Source: Trichobilharzia szidati (lineage: Eukaryota > Platyhelminthes > Trematoda > Strigeidida > Schistosomatidae). Taken from it: DNA of 64,000 nucleotides. Each line of letters opens with the position of its first letter. Positions within the stretch are counted from its first letter, which is position 1. The stretch covers positions 107,716,582-107,780,581 of the forward strand of contig OX235273.1 in the NCBI GenBank assembly GCA_944472155.2. The letters are read 5' to 3'. Position numbers and translations under genes: made by a program. The notes under the pieces were generated by a model that was not told where the DNA came from, ran no database searches, and saw only the letters and a list, made by a program, of their open reading frames with translations. Below are positions 15,301-30,300 of this stretch, in pieces.

Positions 15301-18300
15301 CCATACTCTGAGAAAAAAAACCATCAAGTGACATCACACATCAGGCTGTTTGTCTAGTGTGACCGGAATGGGAAGCGGCGGGTTGGTCATCAGAGTGAGA
15401 GTGACATGGAGGAAGTCAAGTGAAGAGGAGATAAAGGCATTTAGGCAGATGTGGGCCCAGGTGAAAACATTGGTGGAGAACCAAACCCAAGGGAGACATG
15501 CGGCTAAAGCCTTATGTTCCTCTAGGAATTAAAGGAAACAGTAATAATAATCATTTTTCGGAGTAACATATTATGTGATGAATACTCCTGGGCAACACCA
15601 CCAACAGCGAAAACAACAACAGACAACAATCGGTATAAATGGGAGAAATCTGAAAGAAGCAACCTTTACCTACCTAGGAAGTATAGTTTCAACTACAGGC
15701 GGAACTGATGAGCATGTCAAAGCGAGGATCGGGAAAGCAAGGCAAGCTTTCATTACTCTTAAGTCTGTGTGGAGGTCAACAGCACACAGCATGAAATACA
15801 GGATGCTGATTTTCAACTCCAATATGAAGTCAGTGCTACTTACTGTATGTATCAGAGACTTGCACTGCATGTAACGAAGGGCACTTCGAACAAACTACAA
15901 ACCTTCATCAACATCTGTCTTCGCTCAATACTCAAGATCAGATGGCTGGCCAGAAAAGATCAGTAACATGGTTCTCTGGCAATGAGCAAACCAACCGGGA
16001 ACCGGCTGTGTAACAAATGTGCAGGAATAAATGGAGGTGAATTGGTCATACTCTGAGAAAACCATCAAGTGACATTACTCATCAGGCTGTCTGTCTAGTG
16101 CAACCGGAATGGGAAGTGGTGAGTTGGTCGTCAGTGCGAGAGTGACATGGAAGAGGTTATGTGAAGAGGAGTTGAAAGCATGTAGGCAGACGTGGAGTCA
16201 GGTGAAAACGTTGGCGGAGAACTGAACTCAATGTAGGCATGCATCTGAAGCCCTATGTTTCTGTAGGAACTAAAGGAATCAATAATAAATAAAATAATAA
16301 TTTTGATGGCTGTGTTAGTGGGTGTTATATCGAATAAAATTATCTAAAATGGAAAGAAAGATGTTTTTTCAGCAAAACCATCTTTTTATTTTTCATAATT
16401 ACAATTAATGATGCATTTGTCTTCTCTCAGCTGGATGGTTTAATCACAAACACTTCACTTCCCTTCTATACAAGGTTATCAGCAGTGATCTCAAAATGAG
16501 TTGAGCTTTTAGATTTCTCAACGAGTTCATATGGACGTCACAGATGAAAATGGTGTCCAGAAGGAGAGAATGAAACCTCCAGCTCCTAGAGAGACAAAGA
16601 GAGGGAACACAATTACACACATCTTTTTCATCATTTCTAGGAATGTTTTTAAAATAATTTACAATTTTTATCACTAATACACTTTGGAATGTTTCCTAAA
16701 TTTCTCGTTTACATTAATAGATTTACTGAACCTGCAGAAAGTGGTTTATCATCAATGCGAAAATTTTTATCAAATTCTAAACGCTCTTCATATTCATTAA
16801 CTTGGAAATTTAATTTTCCTTATCCAAATGATATTGTCTACTTTGCTGCATGTTATCCTTACACGTATACACAATTACAGGAGTATTTAAATGAATTAGC
16901 AATGAATTCAAAGATAAGAAGAATATGTCAACAGACAACATTGTGTTATACACTTGCTAATAATCCTGTTCCTTTATTAACTATTACAGAACCATGTAAT
17001 AATAATGAACAATACACCGGTAATAAAGTAAGTTATCTTTCTGTTAAATTTATTGATAGTCTGTTTGTGAAGCTACGTTGATTGAGATGGCTAGGAGATG
17101 TTTTGCATAATATGACAAGTCACCACCTTCCTTGACGAGCGATTTTGTTAGCCGACATAGGAGTAGGTTGGAATAGAGTTAGGGGTTGGTCAGACCAAAA
17201 CTTCTGGCCAATACCTGAAGTCTTTGACTGTTGGTTTGAGGCAGTCATGTGGAGAGGTGTAGACTGAATGGTTGGAGTCATCGGGATGATAATAAGCAAT
17301 AACTGGAGACTATCTATCGGTGATATGGCCCAAAATCGTTATGAATGGTGCAGCTGCATTCATTCCATATAATCTCCCAGATTTATAGAACATACATATT
17401 TTTTTCCAAGGTACTATTCTTTCTCCCGTTCATTTCTGCTGTTTACAGTCCCTTAGAATCCCCCTTTATCTTCCTTTTCCTACCTTCTGTAGTGCATAGA
17501 GTGTGGCAGTTTGAGTCGCTGCACTTCTGTTACTTGCTCCTAAATAGCATATTCTCGAAAAGTTACATAGTCGCCTAGTCGTCTTCTGAGCCTGAGCTTT
17601 GTTTCTGCTTGGTTTGGGAACTGAATTAGACCAATAATCAGTGGTTAATAGTTTTTAGGTCCTCACCGAATAGTGAGGACTTAGTTTTGGTGATTGACTG
17701 AATAGTTCAGCTGATGAAGACGAGAGTAGGGTGAAATGCTTTCAACTTTATGATATCTTTTTAAAAATGAGAACTAATAAGGAGGGAACAGTACATAAAG
17801 TGGCACAGAGCATAAGAAGAAGGGATGGTGAAAACAGAATTCAAATGTTTTTTTCACGAATCACATAATACTACTTAAAGTAACATAATTTTTATCAGAA
17901 AAAAAGCGGAAAAGAGAAAAAAATGCTGATGGGATAAACGTCAAAACAATAAGGGCTAATGCCATTAAGTTTGACTAGCTGACTGACTGACAAAGTCTCA
18001 TGATAGAACTTTACACAGAAGTACAGCAGTTCAAAAGAACTATAATAAGCAGAAATCTACAGGAGAAAGAATAGTAACATGGAAAGACATGTGTATTTAA
18101 TGGATCAAGGAGGTTACAAAGAAGAGTGAACGTATCTTCGTCACTGAAAACCATTTTGATCCTTGTCACTGACAGTTTCAAGTCATTGGTCCTTAGAATC
18201 CCCGAAGTCCTTTCCAGGCAGTCTACACTTCCCTACTTAGATCTACGTGATCTCAGAGCTCAAGGGACAACTGTTTGAGGCCTGCCACGCGCGGATTTTT

Positions 18301-21300
18301 TGAAGAGACTTTTGGAGCCGTGTGTATATTAAGATTTCACCATTGGTAATAGACAGCTGCAAAGTAAGTAAGAATGTACAATTTTCTAATCCTCTCTTTT
18401 CAAAGAGGAGAGACAGCAAAGTTGGTTCACTGTTCATCCGATGGGAACACCTTACTTTCCTCTCAGACACTCAACATAGTGTAACAAATTACGCTATGGT
18501 GGTAAATAATTTTAGTCTGACTGGTATCTTAATGACCTTTCGACATTGTAGGATCAGCAAGAGAATTCTTTCCAATCGGTTTAGTTGGTTGGATCGTTGT
18601 GTTATGCAATCCTGACCATCATATCAGGGTAACGGCTATCGGTTTGGACCATCAAATTTGACGTTTTTGTCCTGAAAAGAAGCTGAACAATGAGATTGGA
18701 TGTTCGGATAAGGTTCCATGTCGGAAAAGTCAAACAACCGCTTTTATCAGATTACTCTTTAAATGAATACATGAAGATAGACGCTATAGAAATGAACATG
18801 GTTTGTTAAAGTTGAAGAGAAGATTGAAACTTTGTGATGTGTACATTCATACAATCATGGAGCTACTTATATTAACAAAAGAAGATGGTGAACTTGAATA
18901 ACATTTATTATTCGTTTTAGCTTTAATTTTCACTTCCTGTTGATTGATTATATTGGACCGAAATGATCGAGAAATACAAATTAAGCTATAAACAAGTAAT
19001 AACTGATACCCGTTGTGCAAAATGTGGTTATCATGACATGGTGGCATAGTCGATAACGCTTTGGCTTTTAAAACAATGGGCTCTAGGTTAGAGTTTCAGT
19101 ATTATTATTTCCTTGGGTTCCGAGTGGATTGTAGGACTTCAACGACACATCTCCATTGTGTCCGATTTTCTGTCGTCCTCTTCAACTGGTCAGGCCTACG
19201 ATTGCCCATAATCTCTCATCTACTATTCACATGATTTCCATGTTTATCTCTCAACGACCACCCACTCGTGGCTTCCCACTGCGATTCCACTAGAGCTGTG
19301 GCCTGAATTGCGCGCGATGTCACTCGATGGCCTCCTCAGTGGTGTATGCCCGATCAATCCACCTCCATTTTCTGCTACATATATGTGGTTGTTTCGCTGC
19401 CTGCCAGATGGTTTCTTGTTGTTAATTCTCTATAGCTGGCTGGCCAGTCATTTGATCTTCAGTATGGAACCAGAGAAGGTGGTAGGTGTTGATAAAAGTT
19501 TGAATTGACTTGTTGGAAATTTTTTTTGTGACTCACACGCAATGTAAGTTTCTGACCCATATAGAAGCAATAATTGACTGACTGACTTCACATTTGTGTT
19601 GAAAATTCGAATCTTGTTCTTCAGGCTGAGTGAGTGGCAGCAAAATATTTCCAGACTGGTTTCATGTTGATGAAGGCATATCTCGCCTTTCTGCTTCTGG
19701 CTGGCTGGGTGGCTTTGACATCTTCATCCGTTCCGAGTGTCTGTAGTTGAAACGATGCTTCCTAGATAGGTGAAGGAAATGGCCTCTTTCAAATTTCTAC
19801 CGTGGATAGTGATAAGTGCTTTTTGTTGTTGTTGGTTGGTTTTCATCACTTTCTTCTCCGTGTTCATTTAAAATCCTGTCTTCACTGCTTCTTCTCACAA
19901 CAAGTAGGTTTTCGTCTGTAAGTCTTCGAGTATGTGTGACATTAGACACAAAACATCTGGGAAATCTAGATCTTCTAGATTCTTCTTATAGGTCCGACGT
20001 ATTCTTCTCGCTTCCCATGGTCTTCTGCATAATCCAGTCTACTCTAATTAAGAGTATCACCAATCATAGTAGGCAGCCATGCTTGCTCCGAATCCACTTC
20101 AAACGCCTTGCTTAGTGTTCCGTTTTTGATCACTGGACGCGTTACACTGTCACATGGCCAGCTGTTGAGTGAGGTTGATAAAGATTGGGGGGCACTGCAT
20201 GCCACAGTGTTTTTAAGTATTTTTAAAATTCTTCGCTGTCAACGCTGTCTGTCGAAAGCTTTTTTCAAAGTTTCATTGGAGGCACCATAACTCAGTAAAA
20301 TATATGTACATCAGAACAATGCTAAACCACGCGTCTAGTAGAATTCACAATATTAATATAAGAAAAGTTGCTACTTACTGTGGACATAACTTACAGTATC
20401 ACCTTTACAATATTAAAGAACAAATTCAGCAAGCAGTCTTCTTCTGTGAGGGATACTGAAAAAAATGTAGTATTTGTGGAGAAAAATCCTCCATTCATAT
20501 CGACGGTTGTGATATATCAACACATACGCTAAGAAGTGAAATGATAAACACAATGTGGGAGATTTATTTATTTAAAACGCGAAACCTTGTACAAAATAGC
20601 ACGAAGAAAATGCGCAACACAATGATAATTAAACAGCATTTGAAAAAAGAAAAAACATAGGTAAAGGATGAATAAATGACATTTATTCGGAAGGAAAGCA
20701 GCTACATATTTAACAGGAACAAACAGTATTCGTCGCATTACTGTCATAAAGGGAGGGAGGAAGGAAATTACAGCCTTTTCACTATTGATTACGACTCTTG
20801 GCCATATCCGACAACGTTTCAAGCCACCAAATCCACTTATCTCTCGAATCTCAACCAGGGAGTCTTGACTTCCTAACTTATGCTAACCTGCCACAAATAT
20901 CCTTCATCACACGACTCCACGTCATGGACTGACCTTTTTTCCGCCTTTCTCACCCCGTCTCAGGGCTAGTGAACAGAGCCCAGTACGGAAGCCTCCCGGA
21001 TGACATTTGTATCACATATCCAAGCCACTGAAATCAGTTTCTCCAGATGACAACACTCAATGAATGGTGATCTCCACTGAATCCACACACACACCACCGG
21101 AACTTTGAATTGCTCACACAATGATGCCATCAAACTCAAGCAATTCAACGGGGGCAGCGATGATCTGATATGCACAGTCGCTACACATCGTGACTGTGCC
21201 AGAGGTGGCTCAGGTTGACGTATGCCACCCTAGCTTCCATGATACGGTTGAAAGTCTCGTCCATCATACCTCTGCCAGCTCTCACACAACTATCCAAATA

Positions 21301-24300
21301 CACAAACTTATCGATAAAATCAAGAGGTTCACCTGCAAGAGTAAATGCAGGTACAGGCTCCTGTCAATCTTGTAACACTACCTTGCACTTAGATGGCGCA
21401 AAGCACATGCCATACTTACAGACACTGATCACCAAATGGTACGGCTTAGGCAGCCTGCATGCAATTGCGCAGTAAGACGATGTCGTCTGCATACTCGTGG
21501 TTGAAAAGCCCTTCGGCAGGTGGAAAAAAGGAAGTCCAGTGGACTTAGATATTATATAAAGTCCAGGTGTATGAGAGTCTTTTTTCTATTACTTGTGTTC
21601 CGAGTGGAATATGTGTTTTCAAGCTTGAGCTTTTCAGTTTCAGTGGCGATAGTGTTGTTTTAATACGGAGTAGAGTTGCTAGCCTCATGACCAACCTTCC
21701 CTCTTCTACAGGCTTACTGCCTGGTAGGTTGAGGCTCAGGGTGCATCGACTGGAGATGGGATCCGAACAACCGGTACGACTGAATGTATGCCAATGTATT
21801 TACCTAAATCATTTATTTTGATTACAGTCAGAATCGACAGTTCAATCACAATCCACAGACAATCAGTCAGTGAATAAGAAACGTTGTGTTGTTATTACAG
21901 CACGTGTACATCCTGGTGAAACACAAGGAAGTTGGATGATGAAAGGTTTAATTGAATTTCTTATAAGCGAAGATCCAGATGCAAAGGTATGTGATCCTAT
22001 GTATGATTTTTAACATAATTCGTTTATTATTTAGTAGCTTTATGAAACTATAGTTTTTATTTTAGGGATACAAAGAAAGGCGGCTGTATTTACACTTCAT
22101 GTTTCAAGAATCAACTTGTTAATACAAATGTAGCTGGTTGGCTAGGAGTAATCTCTTGGAGTGGAAACACCGGAGAAATAAAGTGTCTCGTAAACCACCT
22201 GAGGTGACGACGGTATATGATGATCTCAAGTGAAGTGGTCGAATACGTTGGCCGCCTCACTTATTCAACCATGCACTTACTGTCCAGTGACTAGGCTATA
22301 GATATGGCTATAGGAAACGTAATATGCGATACCTTTAGAACCAGAAAAGTAGATTGTTACTCATCAGAACGGTCGCATGTTGTTCTGACATACATTCTGG
22401 GTGTGAGTTATGGCCACAGAAAATGAAACGGGTACATATTAACTGGAGACTTTCAATTAATCATTAACTCACTAGCGTATAATAATGAGTTTAGATGTAG
22501 AGTGTAAAGTGAGAGAGATAAGTCAGTCGATAAAGTTGTGAAGCTTCAGTGGTCGACATAAGTGGTACTGTTGTTTTTCTCGACGTGTAATCTTATCTGA
22601 AGTACAATGAAAATGTAAGAAATTTAGGCATAGTCAAGCATATACACAGTATCATTTCATGAAGTTACGGACTGTCATTTCTTTTAACACTTAAAGTGAT
22701 ACAGCCAAAATATTCATTCAGACGTCTATAAAACACAAAATAATTGAGCAAAGAATTTCCTTCTCGATAACTTCTTCCTCTGCTGGCTCTATAATTATAT
22801 ATAGGTTTATATACATAGAATATTTTAGAGTAGCAGTCAATAACAATATTAGTGTTTTTTTAAATAATATCGATTTGTTAATTAAGACCAATGCAATTAC
22901 AGCTCATTAAAGATGCTTAAATCACAATAATAATAATAATGAACAAATGGTAGCAAACAGAATGTCAACTAAAATTAGGAAATTTCTACAAAGGTTAAGG
23001 ATCATTCAAACCTAGATGGCCAAGGTAAGGAAAATATCTGAACTAGCTTCTTTTGGACGCATAAATTAGGCTTCTTAATGTGGATCCCAACGGCCAGCCT
23101 CAGCAATATTTAGTAAACGAACTGTTAAGGCGAAATTGAGATTTGTTAGTATGCGGTAAATGACCCTGATAGCCTGGTTAACATCAATCTTGTGTTCTGT
23201 TAGACCCACAAGATGAGATAGAATAGCGCTACGAATAGATTTCGTTTGACATTTACTTAACCACTGTGCAGGATGATGTTCGGAAATTCGACGAGAAACA
23301 CGCCTAATTGTACGGCCTTTGTAAGTGACTCCACAGGAGCAGTTCAATTGGTAAACACATTTGGAAGAGGCAAAATTAGGCAGTTTATCTTTTACTCCCG
23401 AACGTAGAAGAGGACTGGTTTTAAAGATACAGCGTAATTCAGCAGCAGGGAATGCTCTTTTTACCGCATTTCTAAGGCGCTGTGTTGGTATTTCTCTGAT
23501 GTTGTCCCCGAGGAACCGAATTTGTAAGAATAAGGCCTTTTTAGGAACTGTTGGGAGCCTTGAGCTGCTTTAATTTTAGATTCATATTCTTATCAATAAA
23601 CTCTTCAGGATAACCATTCTCACTTAGCAACCGTTTAATATTGTTAAGTTCTTCGTCAAGACAGTCGTCCGAGCAAATCTCTCTTGCTCTGTGGACCAAG
23701 CACTTTATTAGATTGCGTTTGTATTTCGAAGGCACAAAGCTGAGAAAATGTGTTTACTGGCGCGTTGATGTAGGTTTTCTATAAACACTTCTTCTTATTG
23801 TGCCATCCTCTTTTCTGGTCATAAGGACGTCTAGAAATGAAATACTAGAGTCTTTTTCTTTCTCAATGGTAAAATTTATTGCAGGATGTACCTCATTAAA
23901 TTTATCCAGGATGTTCTTAGCTTCCTTCTAGTTCTTCATAATCAAAAAATTATCATCCGTGTACCGGCAATAAAATTCGAGTTCATTAGTAACATCCTTC
24001 AAAGTCCCATTTTCTAGTTTCGCAAGGAAAATGTCTGCTAGAATGGGTCCTAGTGGTGACCCCATTGCCACACCGTCAATCTGTCTATATAGTTCCTTAT
24101 TAAATAAGAAGTGGACATTCATTGTGCATTTGAAGGGAAGCTCTTTTATAAAAGATATAGGAATGCCAACATCGATCTTTCTTCTTATAAGTTCTTCGCA
24201 TACAAAGTCCACTGTCTCCACAGGTGGTACGTTTGTCAATAAGGAAGATACGTCAAATGATATCATGAATTTATTGTCAACATTTAAATCTTTTATCCTT

Positions 24301-27300
24301 TCAACAAATCCAAAAGTATCCTTTACACTGTGTTTCACCAACTCGGTGTGAAGAGGCTGTAAGAGATCGGCTAACCATTTGTCTACGGGAGAGTATGATG
24401 AATTTAACATAGCTAATACTGGTCGATCGTCTTGTTAGTGATCTCAGTACTGTACAAATTAGCGGTTGGAAACTACTGATGACATAATCCTCATTAATAA
24501 CTGAGAATATTCAGATTCTGGAAGATGACACTGATGAAAAACATCTCTCTTGGTGTGATTGTTTATGCAGCCTAGTGAAGTGTCTTGATTAGATTTGCAG
24601 ACTTTATGCGAACTTCAGCAACTCCTGTCCACTAAATCGAAGATCTCTTTCAACTTAAATAATATGAATACCATCAGAGTCCAGTATGCTTTTGTTCCGG
24701 AATTTATTAGAGTAAACATTTCACCAATGCACCTTCATCAAAGCTTACTTGTGGCTAACTCATTTTGGCAAGCTTTTTGATCTTCAATATGCAGAAGAAG
24801 GATGAGTTTCGTTTATCATAAGTTGGAAAGAAGATTCGATGAGTTTTGCAAGTTGACTTGATAGGCAAAACACTATTCGTTGAGCGACAGCAACATGTTT
24901 GCCTGATTTTTAATGAACACAATAAAAAGTGTATATTCTTACTTCATCAGTATTATGTCTGTTTTAGGCTATCCGTAGTTGAATAGAAGCCTCTAAATGG
25001 ACACTGTGCCTACTTTATGCCGCAAATTTTATTCTTCTTGATTTGACAAACTTTGTTGCACAATAATGTGATATCATCATTTATTGCGTTGGTTTCTCTT
25101 CAGCTATGTACAACCTCCAACATTAAGTATGTGTATAGAGAAACTTTCTAACGTATTTGCCAAGTTGGCATGAGGTCAGTTTATAGGAGATTCTAAGAAT
25201 AATAGACAGTCTCGTTTACCATGTCATGCGGGGAGTATGAAATACCTAACTGATGTCAATCGGTAATCAACTCATAGAAACAAATCTAATCGTTACAAAC
25301 CTACTATAGAAAACTAATCTGAAGCTCGCTAGACGACTGAGTTTCCTGGAGTTCTAATGAGAATTCATGACCAGCGAGGTCCATCCAGTCGGGAGTGAGG
25401 ATGGATGTCCCACTGATGACACTGGTTGGTGGTCGCACTAAATCACGAATTGGTAGAAGTTAGAATTCATGGACTGGCCACTGAGGAGTCGGGTCCCAGT
25501 AGCTGAATAGTATACGAGCCAGCTTGCATTGTAACCGGAAGGTCTTGGGTTCGAACCTCCTGTCCACCACAGGAGGTGGGTGCGTACTGCCGATGATTCC
25601 CAAAGTAGGATGAAACACCTGTCCAGTCCTCAGTGGTCTTCAATGGTTTTCTAGCTGATGTCAATCCGTGATCAACTCGTGAAAAAAATCTAATCCTTAC
25701 AAACCAACCACTGGAAGTATTTTCTTTTTTTGGAGAAGGGGGCAGATATAAATAAATTCAGTACTGATGTTCTGCTTAGTCCAAAGATTTCAAACACTTG
25801 GATTTATTTCAATGCATCTACTCTGAAGTGATTCAGAACATACTTATACTGATTGTTTCACTATGAATGTAAACATTTGCTAGCTGTCGTCACATGACCT
25901 CTTCTTTCATGTCAACCTCACACTGATGACAGACTCGACGCTTCCCATTCGGGATTCACTCGATCGATGGTCTGGCGTGTGATGTCACTCACTTGATGAT
26001 TTGTTTTCTCAGATTATAGCCAATCCACCTCCATTTCCTCCCGCATGTTTGTTGTACAATCGCTTCCTGCTGGGTTGGTTCGTTCATTGCCAGAGATCCC
26101 TCCCTGTTGCTGATCTTTTATGACCGGCCATCTGATCTTGAGCGGAGTATTGAGCGAAGACAGCTGTTAATTAAGATCCGTATTTTATTCGAATTGCTCT
26201 ACATGACACGCAGTGCAAGTCTCTGATCCGTATAGTAAGTAGCACTGACTTCACATTGGAGTTGAAAATCCGGATGTTATTTTCCATGCTGAGTAGTGTT
26301 GTTGATTTCCACACAGACTTGAGAGAAATGAAAGCTTGTCTTGCCTTCCCGATCTTCGCTGGTTTGATGTTCTCATCAGTTACGTCCACCTGTAGTTGAA
26401 ACGATGCTTCCTAGGCAATTGGGTAGGTAGGTAAAGGAGGTTGCTTCTTTCAGATTTCTCCCAATTATGCTGATTGTTGTCTGTTATTGTGGCTATTGTT
26501 GTTGACCAGGAATCTTCATCGCCTCTGTTTTCTCTATGTTCACCTGAAGTGGTAACTCCTATGAATGCTTCTCCTGCCGGCTTGTTACTTTTCACTTGCA
26601 TATCTTCCAGTCTGTAGGAAATCAGACATATGTCATCATCGGCGAAGTCCAGATGCGATGACACTTTAATTTATTTCCTCTTACATTTTGCACCTTTTTT
26701 AAAATTCTCTTACAGATATTACGATCTAACTTCGTGTTCAAATTAGTGCCAATGTTAAATCCTGATGGAGTAATTGTTGGCAATTATCGTTGCTCTTTAT
26801 CAGGTTGTGATTTAAATCGAAAGTATACATCGAATTTGAAGAAATTCTTTCCAACTATTTGGCATACTAAACATATGATTATTGAGTGAGTGTTATTCAT
26901 CTGCATGTCTATATACATAATTCACTTTTGAATAAAGTAGGGCCAACGGTTAGTTCTGAAAATTACTTTTATTTATTCAGTATATGTGGCTCCTTTTTTC
27001 ATTGCATGCACTTCGAATGGAACATAGAACTTCAATCTTAGAAGTCTGAGTAACGTAGATGCTATTTTTACGCAGTGAAATTACTGGTCTCGCCCAGAAT
27101 TCCTCTCATTTAGGCTTGCTATTGCTTAGGTAAGGTGTAAGAGTGCGTCGGCTGGGAATTGTACGCGGATCATGTGATTAATGAAAACAAAACACGTAGA
27201 TCAGCGAAGAGTCTCTTTTCGGCGAATTCATTTTCTTAGCTGTACAATCGCAAATAATTTCGTGTTATTTTGTATGTATGTGTACAATAAGTTTATTAAA

Positions 27301-30300
27301 CAAAAATACAATTGGTTATAGTTATTTTAACTAAAAAGTTGAAGATTGGTAATTGGAGTTACCTAATACAAAATCAGTCAAGAAAATTAGGTGTTAGTGA
27401 AATTAGAGTAGTAACAAAGGTGATGAGTTGTCACAAACAGTTGTTAAAAGAAGTTATGCAATAATATCAGTAGTTTGATGAGTGAGTTTTACTCATCATG
27501 CACACAGGAACAAAGTAGATAATACGAAATTACGTAAGAGTTCTAAATGAATACAAGAATTATAAGCAATTAAAGAACAGGCAAAGAAACAAAATTAAGT
27601 CATCAAAATCAAAAAAATCAAATCAGAAAGTTGTTACCAAGACAGTAGAAGTGGTTGAGAAATCCTTTTTTGTATGCACAGCTCCGGTTTTTCTATGTGA
27701 ATGGCCAGAGCTTCAGTGATACAAAGAAGGCGAAACCGTATTGCCTTTGATAGGTTGTTCTTGACTCTGTAGATTACTTTGAAGGAGGCGTTTGTTGTGA
27801 TTGAATGATCAGTGTTAACCAGGTGTTCAATTATCGCACTCCTTATTGCACCACTATTGTGATTGGCTGGTGAGTCTTTTATGATTAAACCACTGGTGTA
27901 TTCAGTATCTGTATGGAGATATATCTTAATGTACTGGCAACGGTGACATGATTTCATTCAACAGGAGACTTTAAAATTAATAAATAGTGCTCTGAAGTTA
28001 CACTTCTGTAACTTATATATATATATTTGGTAGATCCAAGTTTAAACGAAAACGGTATTTCGATATATTAACAAAGTAGTTGAGTAATAAACAGAGGAGG
28101 CGAATAAGTTAATGATGCGTAATCAGTCAGTGAGTTCAACTCAGATAATAGAAACGGAAACTCAAAACACATCTATTAATATAGCAAGAGATTGTGTAAT
28201 CAGACAAAAGGATAGATATCAGTTAGAGAACCATTGAAAACCAGCAAGGAGTACTACCAAACAGCTGTTTCAGAAGCCTAGTTTGGGAATCATCGGCAGT
28301 ATGCACCCACCACAGGAGGTTCGAACCCAGGACCTTCTGGTTACAAGACAAGCTGGCTCGTATTCCATTCAGCCACTGGGACCCCATTCAATAGCTCATG
28401 AATTTTAACTTCTACCAATTCGTGATTTTAGTGCGCCCTTTAACCAAACTCTTGAAAATTATTCTGATGCTCGCTAGTGACTTGACATGGATGGAATTTC
28501 TTGGAATTCTAGTGAGAAGTCGTGATCAGTGAGGTCCATCCGGTCAAGTATGAATATGGATGTCCCACCGATGACATTGGTTGGTAGTCGCGCTAAATCA
28601 CGAATTGGTAAAAGTTAGAATTCATGGACTGGTCATTGAGTCGGGTCCCAGTGGCTGGATGGTATACGGCCTAGCTTGCCTTGTAACCGGAAGGTCCTGG
28701 GTTCGAACCTCCTGTGGTGGGTGCATACTGCCGATGATTCCCAAACTAGGCTTCTGAAACAGCTGTTTGGTAGTACTCCTTGCTGGTTTTCAATGGTTCT
28801 CTAGCTGACATCAATCCGTAATCAACTGGTGAAAACAAATCTAATCCTTAAAAACCAAACTGTAGAAAAGGATGAGTTAACAGATGAAGTCACTATGGTA
28901 AGGACAGACTGGCTACTGCTTCTTTCTGGACACAGAAAGTTGGGTTTAATTGTAACTGATCAGCAAAAAAATGGAAGAGATTACAATCATATTGTTTGTT
29001 AATAATCTTAAAGGACTTCAGGATGTTCACCCAATGACCCGTACCAACGAGCTGACTTGTAATAGCACTGCTGAAACCACTTTTACACTTGAAACTTGGA
29101 CTTTTCGACACATGTTGACAGAATCAAAGTTGTACCTTCTTTTATTTCTCACAATTTAACTGCTGACACAAATAAGCAAGTAGTGTTAACATCTCTCCTT
29201 GTGATGGATTATTAAGCATCTTAGCTTGCAGATACGTCGATCATGAGTAATGTCACAGAAAAATCTAGACTGACTGTTGTGAAAGATGCGCCATGTCTAG
29301 TGGGCGCCTACATTGGAATACAAGAAGCGTATTTCATCTCGTCTGGGATTGGCCACCTGAATGTATCTGTAGATAACTGTAGGAATCTCAAATAGGTCGG
29401 AATACGTATCCTAAATTCTAAAGCTAGTCAGTTTCAACCAGATAGCATCATGTTTGTTCCAAGATACTGTCACAGAGTCAGCACTACGAGCCTGCTTGAC
29501 AACAGAGATTTTAATTTGCAGCTCTGAGGTGAAAGTCTTTTCAGTCTAATTTGTGTTACACTCAATTTTTGATAGATGATCTTAAAATCATGGTCAGACT
29601 CGGTGGAGTGACGAGCTTCGCACACTCTTGCTTTCTCCCTTGCAAAACCATGTTGACGCATGTTCTCGTATCCACGTGGAAAGCGTTCTCTAGCCAGAGT
29701 CAATACACCTTACTGCACAAGAGCAGGTCAACTGTTAGATGTACATCAATGCCACCAGATGAGGAAGTTAATATTTTACACAAACAGAGAATGAATTCCA
29801 ACTGATGAAGGTCATCTTAATTTTTTCAGCAGGAAAACGTCTTCCTGACTGATTCAGATAGATTCACATCCATTCTGAAGCTTTAATTGTTGCGTATTTT
29901 GATGTTTTCGCTCAGATTACCCAATTTTCTCTAAATATAATTCCTCCACTTAATTAGAATTTAATTTGTGGATGGTGACTAGCAGTGGAATCCAGGATAA
30001 CGCGCATTTCGTCCTATTTGGGACTGGGAATGCAGGTACATCCAGATGACGAGTCCCGAATAGGACGAAATGCGCATCCTGGATTCCACTGCTAGTCTTC
30101 ATCCACCAATTAAATTCTTATTAAATGCCCAGATATCGTCGAAGCATCTGCGCAAGAAGCCGACAGACATGTCAACCTGAGACCAAGCACTTCAGTCCAA
30201 TCAATCGACGGGAAAATCTGAAATTCAATTAAAATAATTCCTCCATTTTATATATTTACATTGCATATACCTTGTTTTCTCTCTTCATAGTATCATGAAA

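Noticed and set aside
16444..16674. 76-codon open frame on the minus strand
   Set aside because: No recognisable domain, AT-rich, and inside an intron just upstream of exon 4; probably chance.
17659..17680. Perfect 8-bp hairpin resembling a terminator
   Set aside because: Isolated in a eukaryotic intron with no associated gene; a chance palindrome is the simplest reading.
17700..17750. CTGATGAAGA ... GGGTGAAATG as a further hammerhead
   Set aside because: The segment between the two boxes cannot form stem II, and no stem I or III partner is visible.
21215..21475. 86-codon open frame on the plus strand
   Set aside because: It is the antisense shadow of the RTE-2 reverse-transcriptase remnant on the minus strand.
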